The translations under genes and the position numbers were made by a program. A stretch of DNA of 64,000 nt from RUG563 sp964423675 (GTDB lineage Bacteria > Bacillota > Clostridia > Christensenellales > Aristaeellaceae). Location: NCBI GenBank assembly GCA_964423675.1, contig CAYRFP010000001.1:1-64000 (forward strand). Reading direction: 5' to 3'. This document shows positions 34,544-43,248 of this stretch, piece by piece; within the stretch, counting starts at the first letter, position 1; every line of letters begins with the position of its first letter. The notes under the pieces are model-generated. The model saw only the letters and a program-made list of their open reading frames with translations, ran no database searches and had not been told where the DNA came from.

Positions 34544-35545
34544 TCAAAGCACAGGAAACGCTGCTGGGACGAAAAGCTGCTGATAAGCGCGGAGAGCATA
34601 CCGGTCCGTCATGCACGCGAGATAATCTGTCACGGCGCGTTCCGTTCCATCCCGGTAAGAAATCTGTACGTATTCCAAGGGCATTTCTCCGGGATGCTCC
34701 ATGTAATACCCAAAAAGTTCGTTGATCACATGGGTGCATTTTTTCTCTTCCGCAGCCCGCCATTCATCCATGTACACATTTTGGAACATAAACCGCCGCA
34801 GTTCATCGCTGGCTTCCTGGATGCGGTCACTCATGCGAACATAATTCTGATCCCGGCTTTCCTGAACAATATCGCCGATCATGGTATCGATTCGTTGCCC
34901 ATGGGTTTCTCCAAGAATACGGAGCAATTCATGCGGAAGTTCAAATTCACGCAGAACGCCGGCACGGATTGCATCATCAATATCGTGATTGATATAGGCA
35001 ATTCGATCAGCACGAGCCACGCAGGCACCCTCCAACGTGGCGGGCTTGAGCTTTCCGGAATGATTCAGGATTCCGTCCCGCACCTCCCAGGTAAGGTTTA
35101 ACCCCTCGCCGCCTTCCAGCACTTCCACCACGCGCTTGCTTTGTTCGTTATGGGAAAAGCCATCGGCAGTCAATTCCTTCAGCGCGCGCTCCCCGCACTG
35201 CCCAACGGGGGTATGGCCCAGATCGTGGCCCAGGGCAATGGCCTCGGTTAAATCCTCATTCAGACGGAGACAGCGCGCCAGCGTCCGTGCCACCTGTGCC
35301 ACTTCCAGTGTGTGGGTCAGGCGAGTGCGATAATGATCCCCTTCAGGGGCAAGAAATACCTGCGTTTTGAACTTCAGCCGGCGAAAGCTTTTGCAGTGGA
35401 GAATGCGGTCACGATCCCGCTGAAAATCCGTTCGAAGGGAGCAAGGCGTCATGGGCAGCTCTCGCCCTTGTGTATCGGCACTGCATACTGCGTAGGGAGA
35501 AAGATAGGTTCTTTCTCTTGCTTCCAATTCCTCACGAATGGTCAT
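34544..35545 (-). CDS. dgt: Deoxyguanosinetriphosphate triphosphohydrolase-like HD protein
   Basis: A 333-residue dGTPase-family protein. The HD metal site is formed by RTRLTHTLEVAQ, then AIALGHDLGHTPVGQCGE and a later DRIAYINHDIDDA segment. It would cleave dNTP to deoxynucleoside and triphosphate, tuning dNTP pools. ATG 35545 (after AAGGAAGGAG) is preferred over the 35584 reading. It heads the cluster with dnaG and rpoD, a common Firmicute arrangement. Confidence 0.94.
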   Translation of the reverse strand: MTIREELEARERTYLSPYAVCSADTQGRELPMTPCSLRTDFQRDRDRILHCKSFRRLKFKTQVFLAPEGDHYRTRLTHTLEVAQVARTLARCLRLNEDLTEAIALGHDLGHTPVGQCGERALKELTADGFSHNEQSKRVVEVLEGGEGLNLTWEVRDGILNHSGKLKPATLEGACVARADRIAYINHDIDDAIRAGVLREFELPHELLRILGETHGQRIDTMIGDIVQESRDQNYVRMSDRIQEASDELRRFMFQNVYMDEWRAAEEKKCTHVINELFGYYMEHPGEMPLEYVQISYRDGTERAVTDYLACMTDRYALRAYQQLFVPAAFPVL

Positions 35546-35648
35546 ACCCCGCACTCCTTCCTTTTTATTTGCTATATACCACACAGACTCTGTAAATCCT
35601 TTTTTCTCTTTACAAGAAAGCCTTAAATAAGACAGACAACGCCCTATA

Positions 35649-35692
35649 TAAAAACAGCGGACGATGTTTGCTCAAAATCATCGTCTGCTGTT
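35649..35692 (-). terminator. Terminator of the C39-like peptidase gene
   Basis: AACAGCGGACGATG pairs with CATCGTCTGCTGTT (one G-U/mismatch), with a T-rich run on the minus-strand 3' side. Confidence 0.75.
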
Positions 35693-35731
35693 GAAGCGGC
35701 TCAAATTTCTTTAGCCAGTTGCAGCGCCTAT

Positions 35732-36583
35732 TTACTGCGGCGCGGTAAATATCATAAATGAAGAGAACTTCCCTGCGCTGGACACGTCTTTATTTGCTAA
35801 AGAAACCAGCCCGGGCTGCAAGATATTCAGCTTTCGGCTAATACTGGTTTTATATTCTTCCCTGCAAAGCGGATCGAGCACATAGAGAAAAGAATCATCC
35901 ACGTGAGCCAGCAGCACGTAATGACCGGTAGTTGTAAAGGCACTGCCTTTTGATGCATGCGCCACCACGGCGGCTCCTTTCTGCAATGCCAGAACCGCTT
36001 CATCATAGTTCTGGGTAATACGATAACCCAATCCATACACTTGAGCAATATGCCCGCCCAAAGCGTTAGAGGTGCCCACATTGCTGTTTCGCGAAACCTG
36101 ATTCTGTGTATTATTTCCTGCGGCATAATCGCCAAACACCAGCGGCAGGAATCGAAGATAATCTTGCTGAGAGGTCAAATAATAGCGGGCATGATTATGG
36201 AAACAATGGCTTTTGTTAATGGAACAGGAACAAAGAGAATAGCTTCGCTTGGCGAATGAGGAAATGGATGCAAGTTCGGTTTCTGGAAGCAGCTGGACAA
36301 CAGCCATGGCGATAGCGGTGGGGCCGCATCCGGAATCCCGAAATGGACGATGCCCTGTCACATTGGGATGCTCATAGATCAAATCGCCCCAAAGCGCATC
36401 ATTCTGAGCATAGTATCGCATGGCGCCTTTTCCCGGAACTTCTACTATCCCGGAAAGGCTTTCCTTCTGCGTGAAAAAGCTTTCGGTTGTCAGGAGCGTA
36501 TCCGCGCAAGCAAAATGCGCGCTTCCCAGTAGAGAAACGCAGAAAATAACCAGCAGCGTTTGTCTTCTGAAAAAAGCGCGCAT
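35732..36583 (-). CDS. Secreted C39-like cysteine peptidase family protein
   Basis: About 283 residues with a signal peptide (FFRRQTLLVIFCVSLLGSAH, ending ACA). The C39-like fold is indicated by the catalytic Cys in RDSGCGPTAIAM, the His in TTTGHYVLLAHVDD and the following Asp in VLDPLC. An unusual Cys/His-rich insertion SLCSCSINKSHCFHNH follows the first helix and might bind metal. It may cleave peptides or wall-linked proteins outside the cell; the substrate is unknown. ATG 36583 is preferred over 36604 because AAGGGG lies just upstream. It follows yebC by 32 bases and probably shares its transcript. Confidence 0.8.
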   Translation of the reverse strand: MRAFFRRQTLLVIFCVSLLGSAHFACADTLLTTESFFTQKESLSGIVEVPGKGAMRYYAQNDALWGDLIYEHPNVTGHRPFRDSGCGPTAIAMAVVQLLPETELASISSFAKRSYSLCSCSINKSHCFHNHARYYLTSQQDYLRFLPLVFGDYAAGNNTQNQVSRNSNVGTSNALGGHIAQVYGLGYRITQNYDEAVLALQKGAAVVAHASKGSAFTTTGHYVLLAHVDDSFLYVLDPLCREEYKTSISRKLNILQPGLVSLANKDVSSAGKFSSFMIFTAPQ

Positions 36584-36615
36584 TTTCTTTCCCCTTCTAT
36601 GCAATAAAGAGAAAA

Positions 36616-37365
36616 TTATTCTTCTTCCTCTTCTTCCGGCAGTTCAGCGTTATGATACACTTCACTCACGTCATCATTATCGTCCAGCATATCCAGCAGC
36701 TTTTGCACCTTGCGCAGCGTATCTTCATCGTTGATCGCAACGGTGTTCTGGGGGATCATCTGCTTGTCGGCGGAAAGGAATGCGTAGCCAGCGCTTTCCA
36801 GTTTTTCACGCACGGCAGAGAAATCGCCAGGAGCGGTGATGACTTCAAAGGCAGCCTCGTCGTCCATCTTTACGTCTTCCGCACCGCAGTCCAGTGCCTG
36901 CATCATGAATTCATCTTCATCCATGCCGGGCTCGCGCTCGATGACGATCACGCCTTTATTGTCGAACATATAACTCACGGAACCAGGAGTGCCCAGAGAA
37001 CCACCGTTTTTGTCGAAAATATGCCGCACATCGCTGGAGGTCCTATTCCGATTATCCGTTACGATCTGCGCAATAATGGCCACGCCGCCAGGAGCATAGC
37101 CTTCATAGGTGATTTCTTCATAATTGGCACCAGTGCCTTCACCAGCAGCCTTCTTGATACTGCGCTGAATATTATCGTTGGGCATATTGTTGGCCTTGGC
37201 CTTGGCAATAATATCCTTCAGCTTGCTGTTGGATTCAGGATTCGCGCCGCCTTCGCGTACGGCAATGGCGATTTCACGACCGATTTTAGTAAAAATCTTG
37301 CCGCGAGCCGCATCGGTCTTGCCTTTTTTGACTTGGATATTGTGCCACTTGGAATGTCCGGACAT
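36616..37365 (-). CDS. yebC: YebC/PmpR family regulator or translation factor
   Basis: A 249-residue protein beginning with the invariant MSGHSKWHNIQVKKGKTDA, followed by GKIFTKIGREI and the GGVAIIAQIVTDNRNRT segment. Family members act as DNA-binding regulators; recent work links them to translation of proline-rich stretches. ATG 37365 is chosen because the conserved N-terminus starts there and GGGAGGG lies upstream. The C-terminus is acidic (ELPEEEEEE). It has its own strong promoter. Confidence 0.96.
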   Translation of the reverse strand: MSGHSKWHNIQVKKGKTDAARGKIFTKIGREIAIAVREGGANPESNSKLKDIIAKAKANNMPNDNIQRSIKKAAGEGTGANYEEITYEGYAPGGVAIIAQIVTDNRNRTSSDVRHIFDKNGGSLGTPGSVSYMFDNKGVIVIEREPGMDEDEFMMQALDCGAEDVKMDDEAAFEVITAPGDFSAVREKLESAGYAFLSADKQMIPQNTVAINDEDTLRKVQKLLDMLDDNDDVSEVYHNAELPEEEEEE

Positions 37366-37410
37366 GGTAAAAATCCCTCCCATAGGATTAAAACTTATTA
37401 TGAACGATTT

Positions 37411-37439
37411 ATTATAGCACATATATGCCTTTCCGTCAA
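37411..37439 (-). promoter_or_regulatory. Promoter of yebC
   Basis: On the minus strand TTGACG, a 17-base spacer, TATAAT, about 46 bases upstream of the ATG. Confidence 0.88.
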
Positions 37440-37529
37440 ATCCTGCACGGGATTTTTTTGCCACGCTCCCGCTCTTCATCATGTTTAGCATTTGAACGGA
37501 AAAAACTTCTTCAAATCAATTATTTTCCA

Positions 37530-37558
37530 TGGACAAACGGCTGAAAATATGGTACACT
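37530..37558 (+). promoter_or_regulatory. Promoter of the SpoIID-SH3 gene
   Basis: TGGACA, a 17-base spacer, TACACT preceded by TGG (extended -10). No WalR box is seen here. Confidence 0.65.
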
Positions 37559-37619
37559 TCTGAATGATTACGAAAGTATTAAGAAACTATTTAGAAACAC
37601 TTCTTGGAGGATATCCACG

Positions 37620-40394
37620 ATGTACACCCGCAAGACCCTGTTTCAGAGAACGGCTGCCATTTTCCTGTGTGCTGCGTTGCTGGTACTTTATTTACCCTTA
37701 AACAACGCCGCCAAAGCCGAATCGATGCAATCTGCACCCATGACCAGCGGACAAAGCCGCAACGGGATGGTTCGGATTTCGCTTGCTTCTTTGGGCACGC
37801 CCTCAACGCTGAAGCTAACGGTTTACGGCAGTTATACCGTCAACGGTCAATCTTCCCAGCAATTATCCAGCGGATCCTCGGTTACCGTTCAATTCAGCAG
37901 TTCCACCGGCAAGCTGACGCTGACCAGCAATGGCGTTACCCGCGATATGGGATCCCAGTTCAAGCTGCGCCGCCATGAATCCAGCGGGGAAAGCGGCATT
38001 AAAATCGCGCAGGGACGCGTTCCATCCAATCTTTATCCCGGAGATTTTTCCTTCGTTGTGCGTTCATCATCCAGCGGCGGCTATCGACTCTACACAATTG
38101 CGTGTATCTATATTGAAGATTATTTGTACGGCGTTTTACCCTATGAGATGGGCAACAGCTCGGGGCTGGAAGCATTGAAGGCACAGGCTGTGGCTGCACG
38201 AACATATACGCTTCGGGCTATGAATGCCTCTTCCTCAGGACTGTACGACGTGGTGGATACCACATCCGACCAGGTTTATAATGGTACGCCCTCCGGGAAT
38301 GCCAATTGCAAAGCGGCTGTAGACGCGACCAAAGGGATTGTTGCCACGAATAACGGTTCGCTTACCGCTACCTACTATACTGCTTCTAATGGCGGGCAAA
38401 CCGAATCGATCAAAAACGCCTGGGGCTCCAACTCTTTTTCCTATTTAAAAGTTAAGGATGATCCTTTTGATTTGGCTAATCCCAATTCTCGAATCAAATC
38501 CTTCAGCGTAAAAGCATCCGGCACGCCCAGCGGCACGCTTGGAACACTGCTCGCCAATAAAGCAGCGCAGGTTTTTGGGGCAGGCGCTACAATTACCGGA
38601 GTTAACGATGTTCGTGCCCATACGCCCAAATACGCTTCCCCAAGCAAGCTTTATACGAAGCTTGATTTCACTGTGGCCTATACGCGGAACGGCGTGAGCA
38701 ATTTCGGTACGCTTACCTTTGATATTTTTAGTGAATTGGAATCGCCTCTTGGCATGAGCCTCAATAGTTCTAAAAATGAATTATGGTCCGTAACGCGCAC
38801 GTCCACAGGCTTTACTGTTTCCGCCCGTCGCTATGGTCATGGCCTTGGCATGAGCCAGCGAGGAGCCATGCAAATGGCGGCACAGGGATACACTTATGAT
38901 CAGATCCTGGGTTTTTACTATGAAGGCTGTAGCCGAGCGCAATATACCTTTACCCGTTCCATTCTTAGCGCCGTAATTGACGGCCAGGACAGCAATGGGA
39001 AGCTGAGCACGGAATTGCCTGCTGACATTTCCCCTGCGGCAACGCCTGCGCCAGATAGCGGGTTACAGGCACGAGTGACAACCCAAAGCGGTTCTCTGAA
39101 TCTTCGGGCCACAGCTTCAGATTCCGCGCGCGTACTGACCACGATTCCGCAGTATTCCGTTCTTCCAATTCTTCAGCAAGGCACTATTTGGTGTCAAACC
39201 ATCTATAATGGCCAGATCGGCTATGTGATGACGAAGTTTCTGACATTCCTCGCAGGCAATACATCCTCATCTTTGCCCACCGAAACGGTTCCAACGATTT
39301 CTCCGGATCAGGGAATTTCCTATGCCCGGGTGACAACAGCGCGCGGTTCACTGAACCTACGAGCACAGCCAAACAGCAACGCTAAAGTTTATTGCACGAT
39401 TCCGCAGTACGAAACAATTCAGGTGACGGAGCGGGGGGCGCAATGGTGCAGTGTGACTTATGGTGGCTATACAGGCTATGTTATGTCGTCGTTCCTCACC
39501 TTTCTTAGTTCATCCACGCCAGCTATTGTGCCTACACCTACGCCTTCTTCGCAAGTCACGTCCCAGCCTGCTACAGCGGTTCCTGAAATATCTGGCCAAA
39601 CAGCATGGGTGAACACCGTCCGGGGTTCTCTGAATTTGCGGCAGCTTCCCCGCGATACGGCACCAGTTCTGACCACAATTCCTCAGTATGCCGCTGTGAC
39701 GGTTTATCAGCGAGGGACTATTTGGTGTCGCATTAGCTATAGCGGTTATACAGGATACGTGATGACCAGCTTCCTGCGCTTTGGCAGCGTATCACCTACG
39801 CAAATGCCTTTCTCCCCTGTAACTACGCCCGCTTTCCCCACGGCACAGCCTGAAAATTCCTATACAACGGCGCAGGTGACGACACAAAAGGGTTCTTTGA
39901 ATCTGCGGGAATATCCCAGAGATGGCGCACGTGTTCTGACTACAATCCCTCAGTATGCGTACATCTGTGTGTATCAGCGCAGCAATGATTGGTGCCAGGT
40001 GATTTACAATGGCGTGAGTGGTTACGTAATGCGGAAATTCCTCACCTTTAGCGGCGAAAGCAACTTTGGAGCCACTGCAGTTCCGTCCTTCCCGCAGGCT
40101 ACTGCCGCACCTACCCCAATGCCCACTCAAACCACAGTGGACTACAATAGCCTTCGCGATCCCACCCTGGAAGAACTTCGATGGTCAGTGGTAGGAAAGG
40201 TAGCACCAAAGAGCGGAACGCGGCTCAACATGCGGGTTGGTTGTTCCACGGAGGCCGGAATCGTCACCTGGATTAAAACAGGAGAGCATGTTATTATTAC
40301 GGAGGTTGGCGAGACATGGTGCGCCGTACAATATGAGGGCATGAAGGGCTTCTGCATGCGAGAACATTTGGAGTTTGAACTATATGAACAATGA
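37620..40394 (+). CDS. Secreted SpoIID/LytB-domain protein with five SH3 domains
   Basis: A 924-residue exported protein. The first 33 residues form a signal peptide. The SpoIID region covers about 140-445, with IYIEDYLYGVLPYEM, ALKAQAVAARTYTL, YTASNGGQTES and RRYGHGLGMSQRGAMQMA, the signatures of lytic transglycosylases acting on denuded glycan strands. Five SH3_3 repeats follow, four of them with the GSLNLR / TIPQY / W-C / GYVM pattern also found in the protein at 4691. A fifth, more divergent one ends the protein (EGMKGFCMREHLEF). Pro/Thr-rich linkers separate them. ATG 37620 follows TTGGAGG. The 3' end overlaps the next gene by 11 bases. Confidence 0.9.
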   Translation: MYTRKTLFQRTAAIFLCAALLVLYLPLNNAAKAESMQSAPMTSGQSRNGMVRISLASLGTPSTLKLTVYGSYTVNGQSSQQLSSGSSVTVQFSSSTGKLTLTSNGVTRDMGSQFKLRRHESSGESGIKIAQGRVPSNLYPGDFSFVVRSSSSGGYRLYTIACIYIEDYLYGVLPYEMGNSSGLEALKAQAVAARTYTLRAMNASSSGLYDVVDTTSDQVYNGTPSGNANCKAAVDATKGIVATNNGSLTATYYTASNGGQTESIKNAWGSNSFSYLKVKDDPFDLANPNSRIKSFSVKASGTPSGTLGTLLANKAAQVFGAGATITGVNDVRAHTPKYASPSKLYTKLDFTVAYTRNGVSNFGTLTFDIFSELESPLGMSLNSSKNELWSVTRTSTGFTVSARRYGHGLGMSQRGAMQMAAQGYTYDQILGFYYEGCSRAQYTFTRSILSAVIDGQDSNGKLSTELPADISPAATPAPDSGLQARVTTQSGSLNLRATASDSARVLTTIPQYSVLPILQQGTIWCQTIYNGQIGYVMTKFLTFLAGNTSSSLPTETVPTISPDQGISYARVTTARGSLNLRAQPNSNAKVYCTIPQYETIQVTERGAQWCSVTYGGYTGYVMSSFLTFLSSSTPAIVPTPTPSSQVTSQPATAVPEISGQTAWVNTVRGSLNLRQLPRDTAPVLTTIPQYAAVTVYQRGTIWCRISYSGYTGYVMTSFLRFGSVSPTQMPFSPVTTPAFPTAQPENSYTTAQVTTQKGSLNLREYPRDGARVLTTIPQYAYICVYQRSNDWCQVIYNGVSGYVMRKFLTFSGESNFGATAVPSFPQATAAPTPMPTQTTVDYNSLRDPTLEELRWSVVGKVAPKSGTRLNMRVGCSTEAGIVTWIKTGEHVIITEVGETWCAVQYEGMKGFCMREHLEFELYEQ

Positions 40395-41133
40395 TCAGGA
40401 TTTTCTTTTGCCCGGGGAACGAATTGATGATTTGCAGTTGGGCAATTTGCGGATCATTCAATCTCCCGATGCGTTCCGCTTCAGCATGGATTCGGTGTTG
40501 TTGGCGGACTTTGCCCGGGTGCGCAACGGAATGCGCATCTGTGATTTGGGCACAGGCACAGGCATTTTGCCTTTGCTGCTTTATGGCAGGGCCAGCGGAC
40601 TGGAATGCGATGCCGTGGAGATTCAGGCAGATGCAGCGGAACGCGCGGCGCGAACGATTCGCCTAAATGGGCTGGAAAATGTGATACGTATTCACTGCCA
40701 GGATTTGCGTAATACTCGTGAATTTCTCCCCCACGCTGGCTTTGATCTGGTGATCTGCAATCCGCCGTATAGCCCGTCCGAGTCCTCTTTGCCAAGCCCG
40801 AATCCCGCGTTGCGAGGAGCGCGCCAGGAAGCGCTTTGCACACTTTCGGATATTGCTTCTGCTGCTAACTGGCTTTTAAAAAGCCATGCTCGGTTTGCGC
40901 TGATGCTGCCGGTTGCGCGGCTGACGGATGCCTTTGAAACCCTGCGGCAGCATCGTCTAGAGCCAAAGCGGTTGCGGCTGGTGCATGCAAATGCTCATCG
41001 CCCTGCACGATTGGTTTTAATTGAAGCCATGCTGGATGTGCATCCCGGAGTCATTGTCGAGCCCCCATTGCTGGTAAAAGACGAAAATGGCGCGGACAGT
41101 TCGGAAATTCGACGCATTTATCATCTGGAATGA
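40384..41133 (+). CDS. tRNA1(Val) (adenine(37)-N6)-methyltransferase-like protein
   Basis: A 249-residue SAM-dependent methyltransferase. The SAM motif RICDLGTGTGILPLLL and the N6-adenine catalytic motif DLVICNPPYSPS are both present, and the start LLPGERIDDLQLGNLRIIQ is typical of the YfiC/TrmN6 family. ATG 40384 has GGAG 10 bases upstream and overlaps the previous gene by 11 bases; a TTG at 40375 is less likely. Target tRNA specificity is inferred from the family only. Confidence 0.9.
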   Translation: MNNDQDFLLPGERIDDLQLGNLRIIQSPDAFRFSMDSVLLADFARVRNGMRICDLGTGTGILPLLLYGRASGLECDAVEIQADAAERAARTIRLNGLENVIRIHCQDLRNTREFLPHAGFDLVICNPPYSPSESSLPSPNPALRGARQEALCTLSDIASAANWLLKSHARFALMLPVARLTDAFETLRQHRLEPKRLRLVHANAHRPARLVLIEAMLDVHPGVIVEPPLLVKDENGADSSEIRRIYHLE

Positions 41134-41145
41134 ATCATAATCAAG

Positions 41146-41190
41146 CAACATCCCCGCCTGTTTAACGCAAGCGGGGATGTTGTTCTGTTT
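41146..41190. terminator. Bidirectional terminator
   Basis: CAACATCCCCGC / GCGGGGATGTTG stem with a 13-base loop and a T-rich right flank. It separates the convergent methyltransferase and DHH genes. Confidence 0.8.
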
Positions 41191-41205
41191 TGAAATTACC
41201 ATAGA

Positions 41206-42186
41206 TTAAAGCCAGCCCTGGTTATTCTCCTTGTATTCCTTTACCAGCGCATCAGCCTGGAAAACCAGAGCTTCTATTTCAGCAACGTCATAAACCGTTG
41301 CACCGCTGGCGTGGGCATGGCCGCCTCCTCGATATTGCTCTGCAAGTCCATTAATCGTTACGAAGCGCGAACGCAGACGGACGCGAATGGAGCCGCCCGG
41401 GCTATCGATGAACGCGATCCAGCACAGGCAACCGCGAAGGCAATCCATGTATCCAACGGCAGCGCTGGCATCCTCAAAGGAAATACCGAAACGGTGCTGG
41501 GTTTCCTGATCAATCCGAAGATAGGCTACGCCATTTTCCGTCTGCTGAAACTGATCGTATACGTAGGCCTGAAAGCGCAGAGAAGTCATGTCGCGCAGAT
41601 ACAACTGGGCATAGAGTCGCTCAATATCCACTCCGGCGTCCAATAAGGAAGCCGCAGCGCGCAGGGTATCCCCATTAGTTTCAGCATAGCGGAAACGGCC
41701 AGAGTCCGTCACCATGCCAAGATACAGCAGGCTGGCTGCTTGTGTATCCATGACCAGTTCAGATCGGAGCGTACTATAAAACGTGGCCAACATTTCGCAA
41801 GTGGAGGAATAATCTTCCTCGACCCAGGAGAGCGCGGCATAGTTCTCCCGATCCGGGTGATGATCGATTTTTATCAGTTCTTTGCAAAGCGCAAATTTGG
41901 GATTTGAAATTCGCTTTGTATCCGCTGTATCCAGCACAATCCCCAAAGCATTCTGGTAAAACGAATCAGAAATAGGCGGATCATCCGGCGGAAGAAAGCC
42001 TAGATAATCGGATGAATCGCTTTCTTCCAGATAAATTTTTTTCTCCGGAAAGGTTAATTGCAGCATGCGCTGCAGCCCCTTGCTGGCCCCCATACAATCG
42101 CCGTCCGGACGCTTATGGCGAAATAGCGAGATGGTATCATATTCTTTTATTTTTGCCCAGATTTTGTGCATTTTTTCGGTGTTCAT
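41206..42186 (-). CDS. DHH/DHHA1 family phosphoesterase, NrnA-like
   Basis: A 326-residue enzyme of the oligoribonuclease/pAp phosphatase family. Metal-site motifs are FRHKRPDGDCMGAS, VLDTADT and IKIDHHPD; the C-terminal DHHA1 substrate motif is YRGGGHAHASGA. Such enzymes degrade nanoRNA, pAp or cyclic dinucleotide products. ATG 42186 gives a 4-base ATGA overlap with the upstream DHH gene, which decides the start. The two are paralogues in tandem. Which substrate each prefers cannot be read from sequence. Confidence 0.92.
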   Translation of the reverse strand: MNTEKMHKIWAKIKEYDTISLFRHKRPDGDCMGASKGLQRMLQLTFPEKKIYLEESDSSDYLGFLPPDDPPISDSFYQNALGIVLDTADTKRISNPKFALCKELIKIDHHPDRENYAALSWVEEDYSSTCEMLATFYSTLRSELVMDTQAASLLYLGMVTDSGRFRYAETNGDTLRAAASLLDAGVDIERLYAQLYLRDMTSLRFQAYVYDQFQQTENGVAYLRIDQETQHRFGISFEDASAAVGYMDCLRGCLCWIAFIDSPGGSIRVRLRSRFVTINGLAEQYRGGGHAHASGATVYDVAEIEALVFQADALVKEYKENNQGWL

Positions 42187-43124
42187 TTGCCTTTTTCCCC
42201 CCACTGATCCAGCATTTCCAGCATGCGCATGGCGGTTTCTCGATCAGCCACGGTGGCCCCGCTGGCTTTTTGATGGCCGCCGCCGCCGAATGCGACGGCA
42301 ACAGGATTGATATTTATTCGATTAGAGCGCAATTCACAAAGCACACCCTGCTCTGTTTCGGTAAAATTCACCCAGATGTACACGTCTTTAATGTCTGCCA
42401 TCACATTGACCTGCCCCCGGGAAATGGAGAAAGCGTCTCCGCCCAGTTCTGCTACTTCCTCTTTCGTGGTGTAAATGTAGGCGACATGATGAGGTGTGAA
42501 CTGGATTTTCAGGGCGAATCGTGCGTGCAACTGCACTTGTTCATAATCCATCGCATAGAGATTAGAGAAAAGAGTATTCGTGTCGATCGGCTGCTCCATA
42601 AGATAGGAGGCCAAGCGGAAGGTTTGGCTCGAAGTACAATCGTAGCGAAAGCGCCCGGAATCGGTCACCATGCCTGTATACAGCGCCTCGGCGGATAGCA
42701 CTGGCATGCGCCAATTGCATTCCATCGCCAGGGCAGTAATCAGGCCGCAGCAGCTTTCATAGCTGCTATCAATAATTTCGGTTTCTGCAATGGCGCCGCA
42801 AAAGAGATGGTGATCCACACGGGCGGTTTTCGCAGCCAGCGTGTAGCGCTCATCGCTAATCAAAGCAGGAGAAGATACATCCAGGATAATAGCCAGGGCA
42901 TTTGTGTATGCGCTATCTTCGACTGTATCCATCGCGCTTTCCCGAACAAATCCATAGCGCCCCGCTCCATCGCCAACAGCCATTACCTGCTTTTCAGGAT
43001 AATTTTTCTTTAGCAGGAGTTTCAGCCCAATCTGGCTGCCGATCGCATCGCCGTCTGGATTCTTATGGCGATGCAGAATAATGGTATCATATGCCTCAAT
43101 CAGTGCGCATAAAGGCTCAAACAT
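42183..43124 (-). CDS. DHH/DHHA1 family phosphoesterase, NrnA-like (first of pair)
   Basis: A 313-residue paralogue of the following gene. It has LHRHKNPDGDAIGSQ, IILDVSS, ARVDHHLF and the DHHA1 motif FGGGGHQKASGA. ATG 43124 lies 6 bases after GAGGG; an in-frame ATG two codons upstream abuts that site. Its promoter overlaps the terminator of the WG-repeat gene. The stop overlaps the next start by 4 bases, so the pair is made in fixed ratio and may form a complex. Confidence 0.92.
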   Translation of the reverse strand: MFEPLCALIEAYDTIILHRHKNPDGDAIGSQIGLKLLLKKNYPEKQVMAVGDGAGRYGFVRESAMDTVEDSAYTNALAIILDVSSPALISDERYTLAAKTARVDHHLFCGAIAETEIIDSSYESCCGLITALAMECNWRMPVLSAEALYTGMVTDSGRFRYDCTSSQTFRLASYLMEQPIDTNTLFSNLYAMDYEQVQLHARFALKIQFTPHHVAYIYTTKEEVAELGGDAFSISRGQVNVMADIKDVYIWVNFTETEQGVLCELRSNRININPVAVAFGGGGHQKASGATVADRETAMRMLEMLDQWGEKGK

Positions 43125-43176
43125 GCTCATCCCTCGCTTGCTTAGGTTTGCCGCGCCAAGCACGGACAATATCATA

Positions 43177-43205
43177 ATTATAACAAAAATCGCCCTCTAT
43201 AACAA
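43177..43205 (-). promoter_or_regulatory. Promoter of the DHH pair
   Basis: On the minus strand TTGTTA, a 17-base spacer, TATAAT. The -35 box lies inside the loop region of the upstream gene's terminator. Confidence 0.72.
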
Positions 43206-43213
43206 GAGGGCGA
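43185..43213 (-). terminator. Terminator of the WG-repeat gene
   Basis: TCGCCCTC / GAGGGCGA stem with an 8-base loop; on the minus strand five T residues follow. Confidence 0.8.
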
Positions 43214-43248
43214 TAGTGTTTCCTAACGGATTCAAAGCAGATCGTTTT

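Noticed and set aside
36652..37488. 278-codon plus-strand frame
   Set aside because: Antisense to yebC; no family resemblance.
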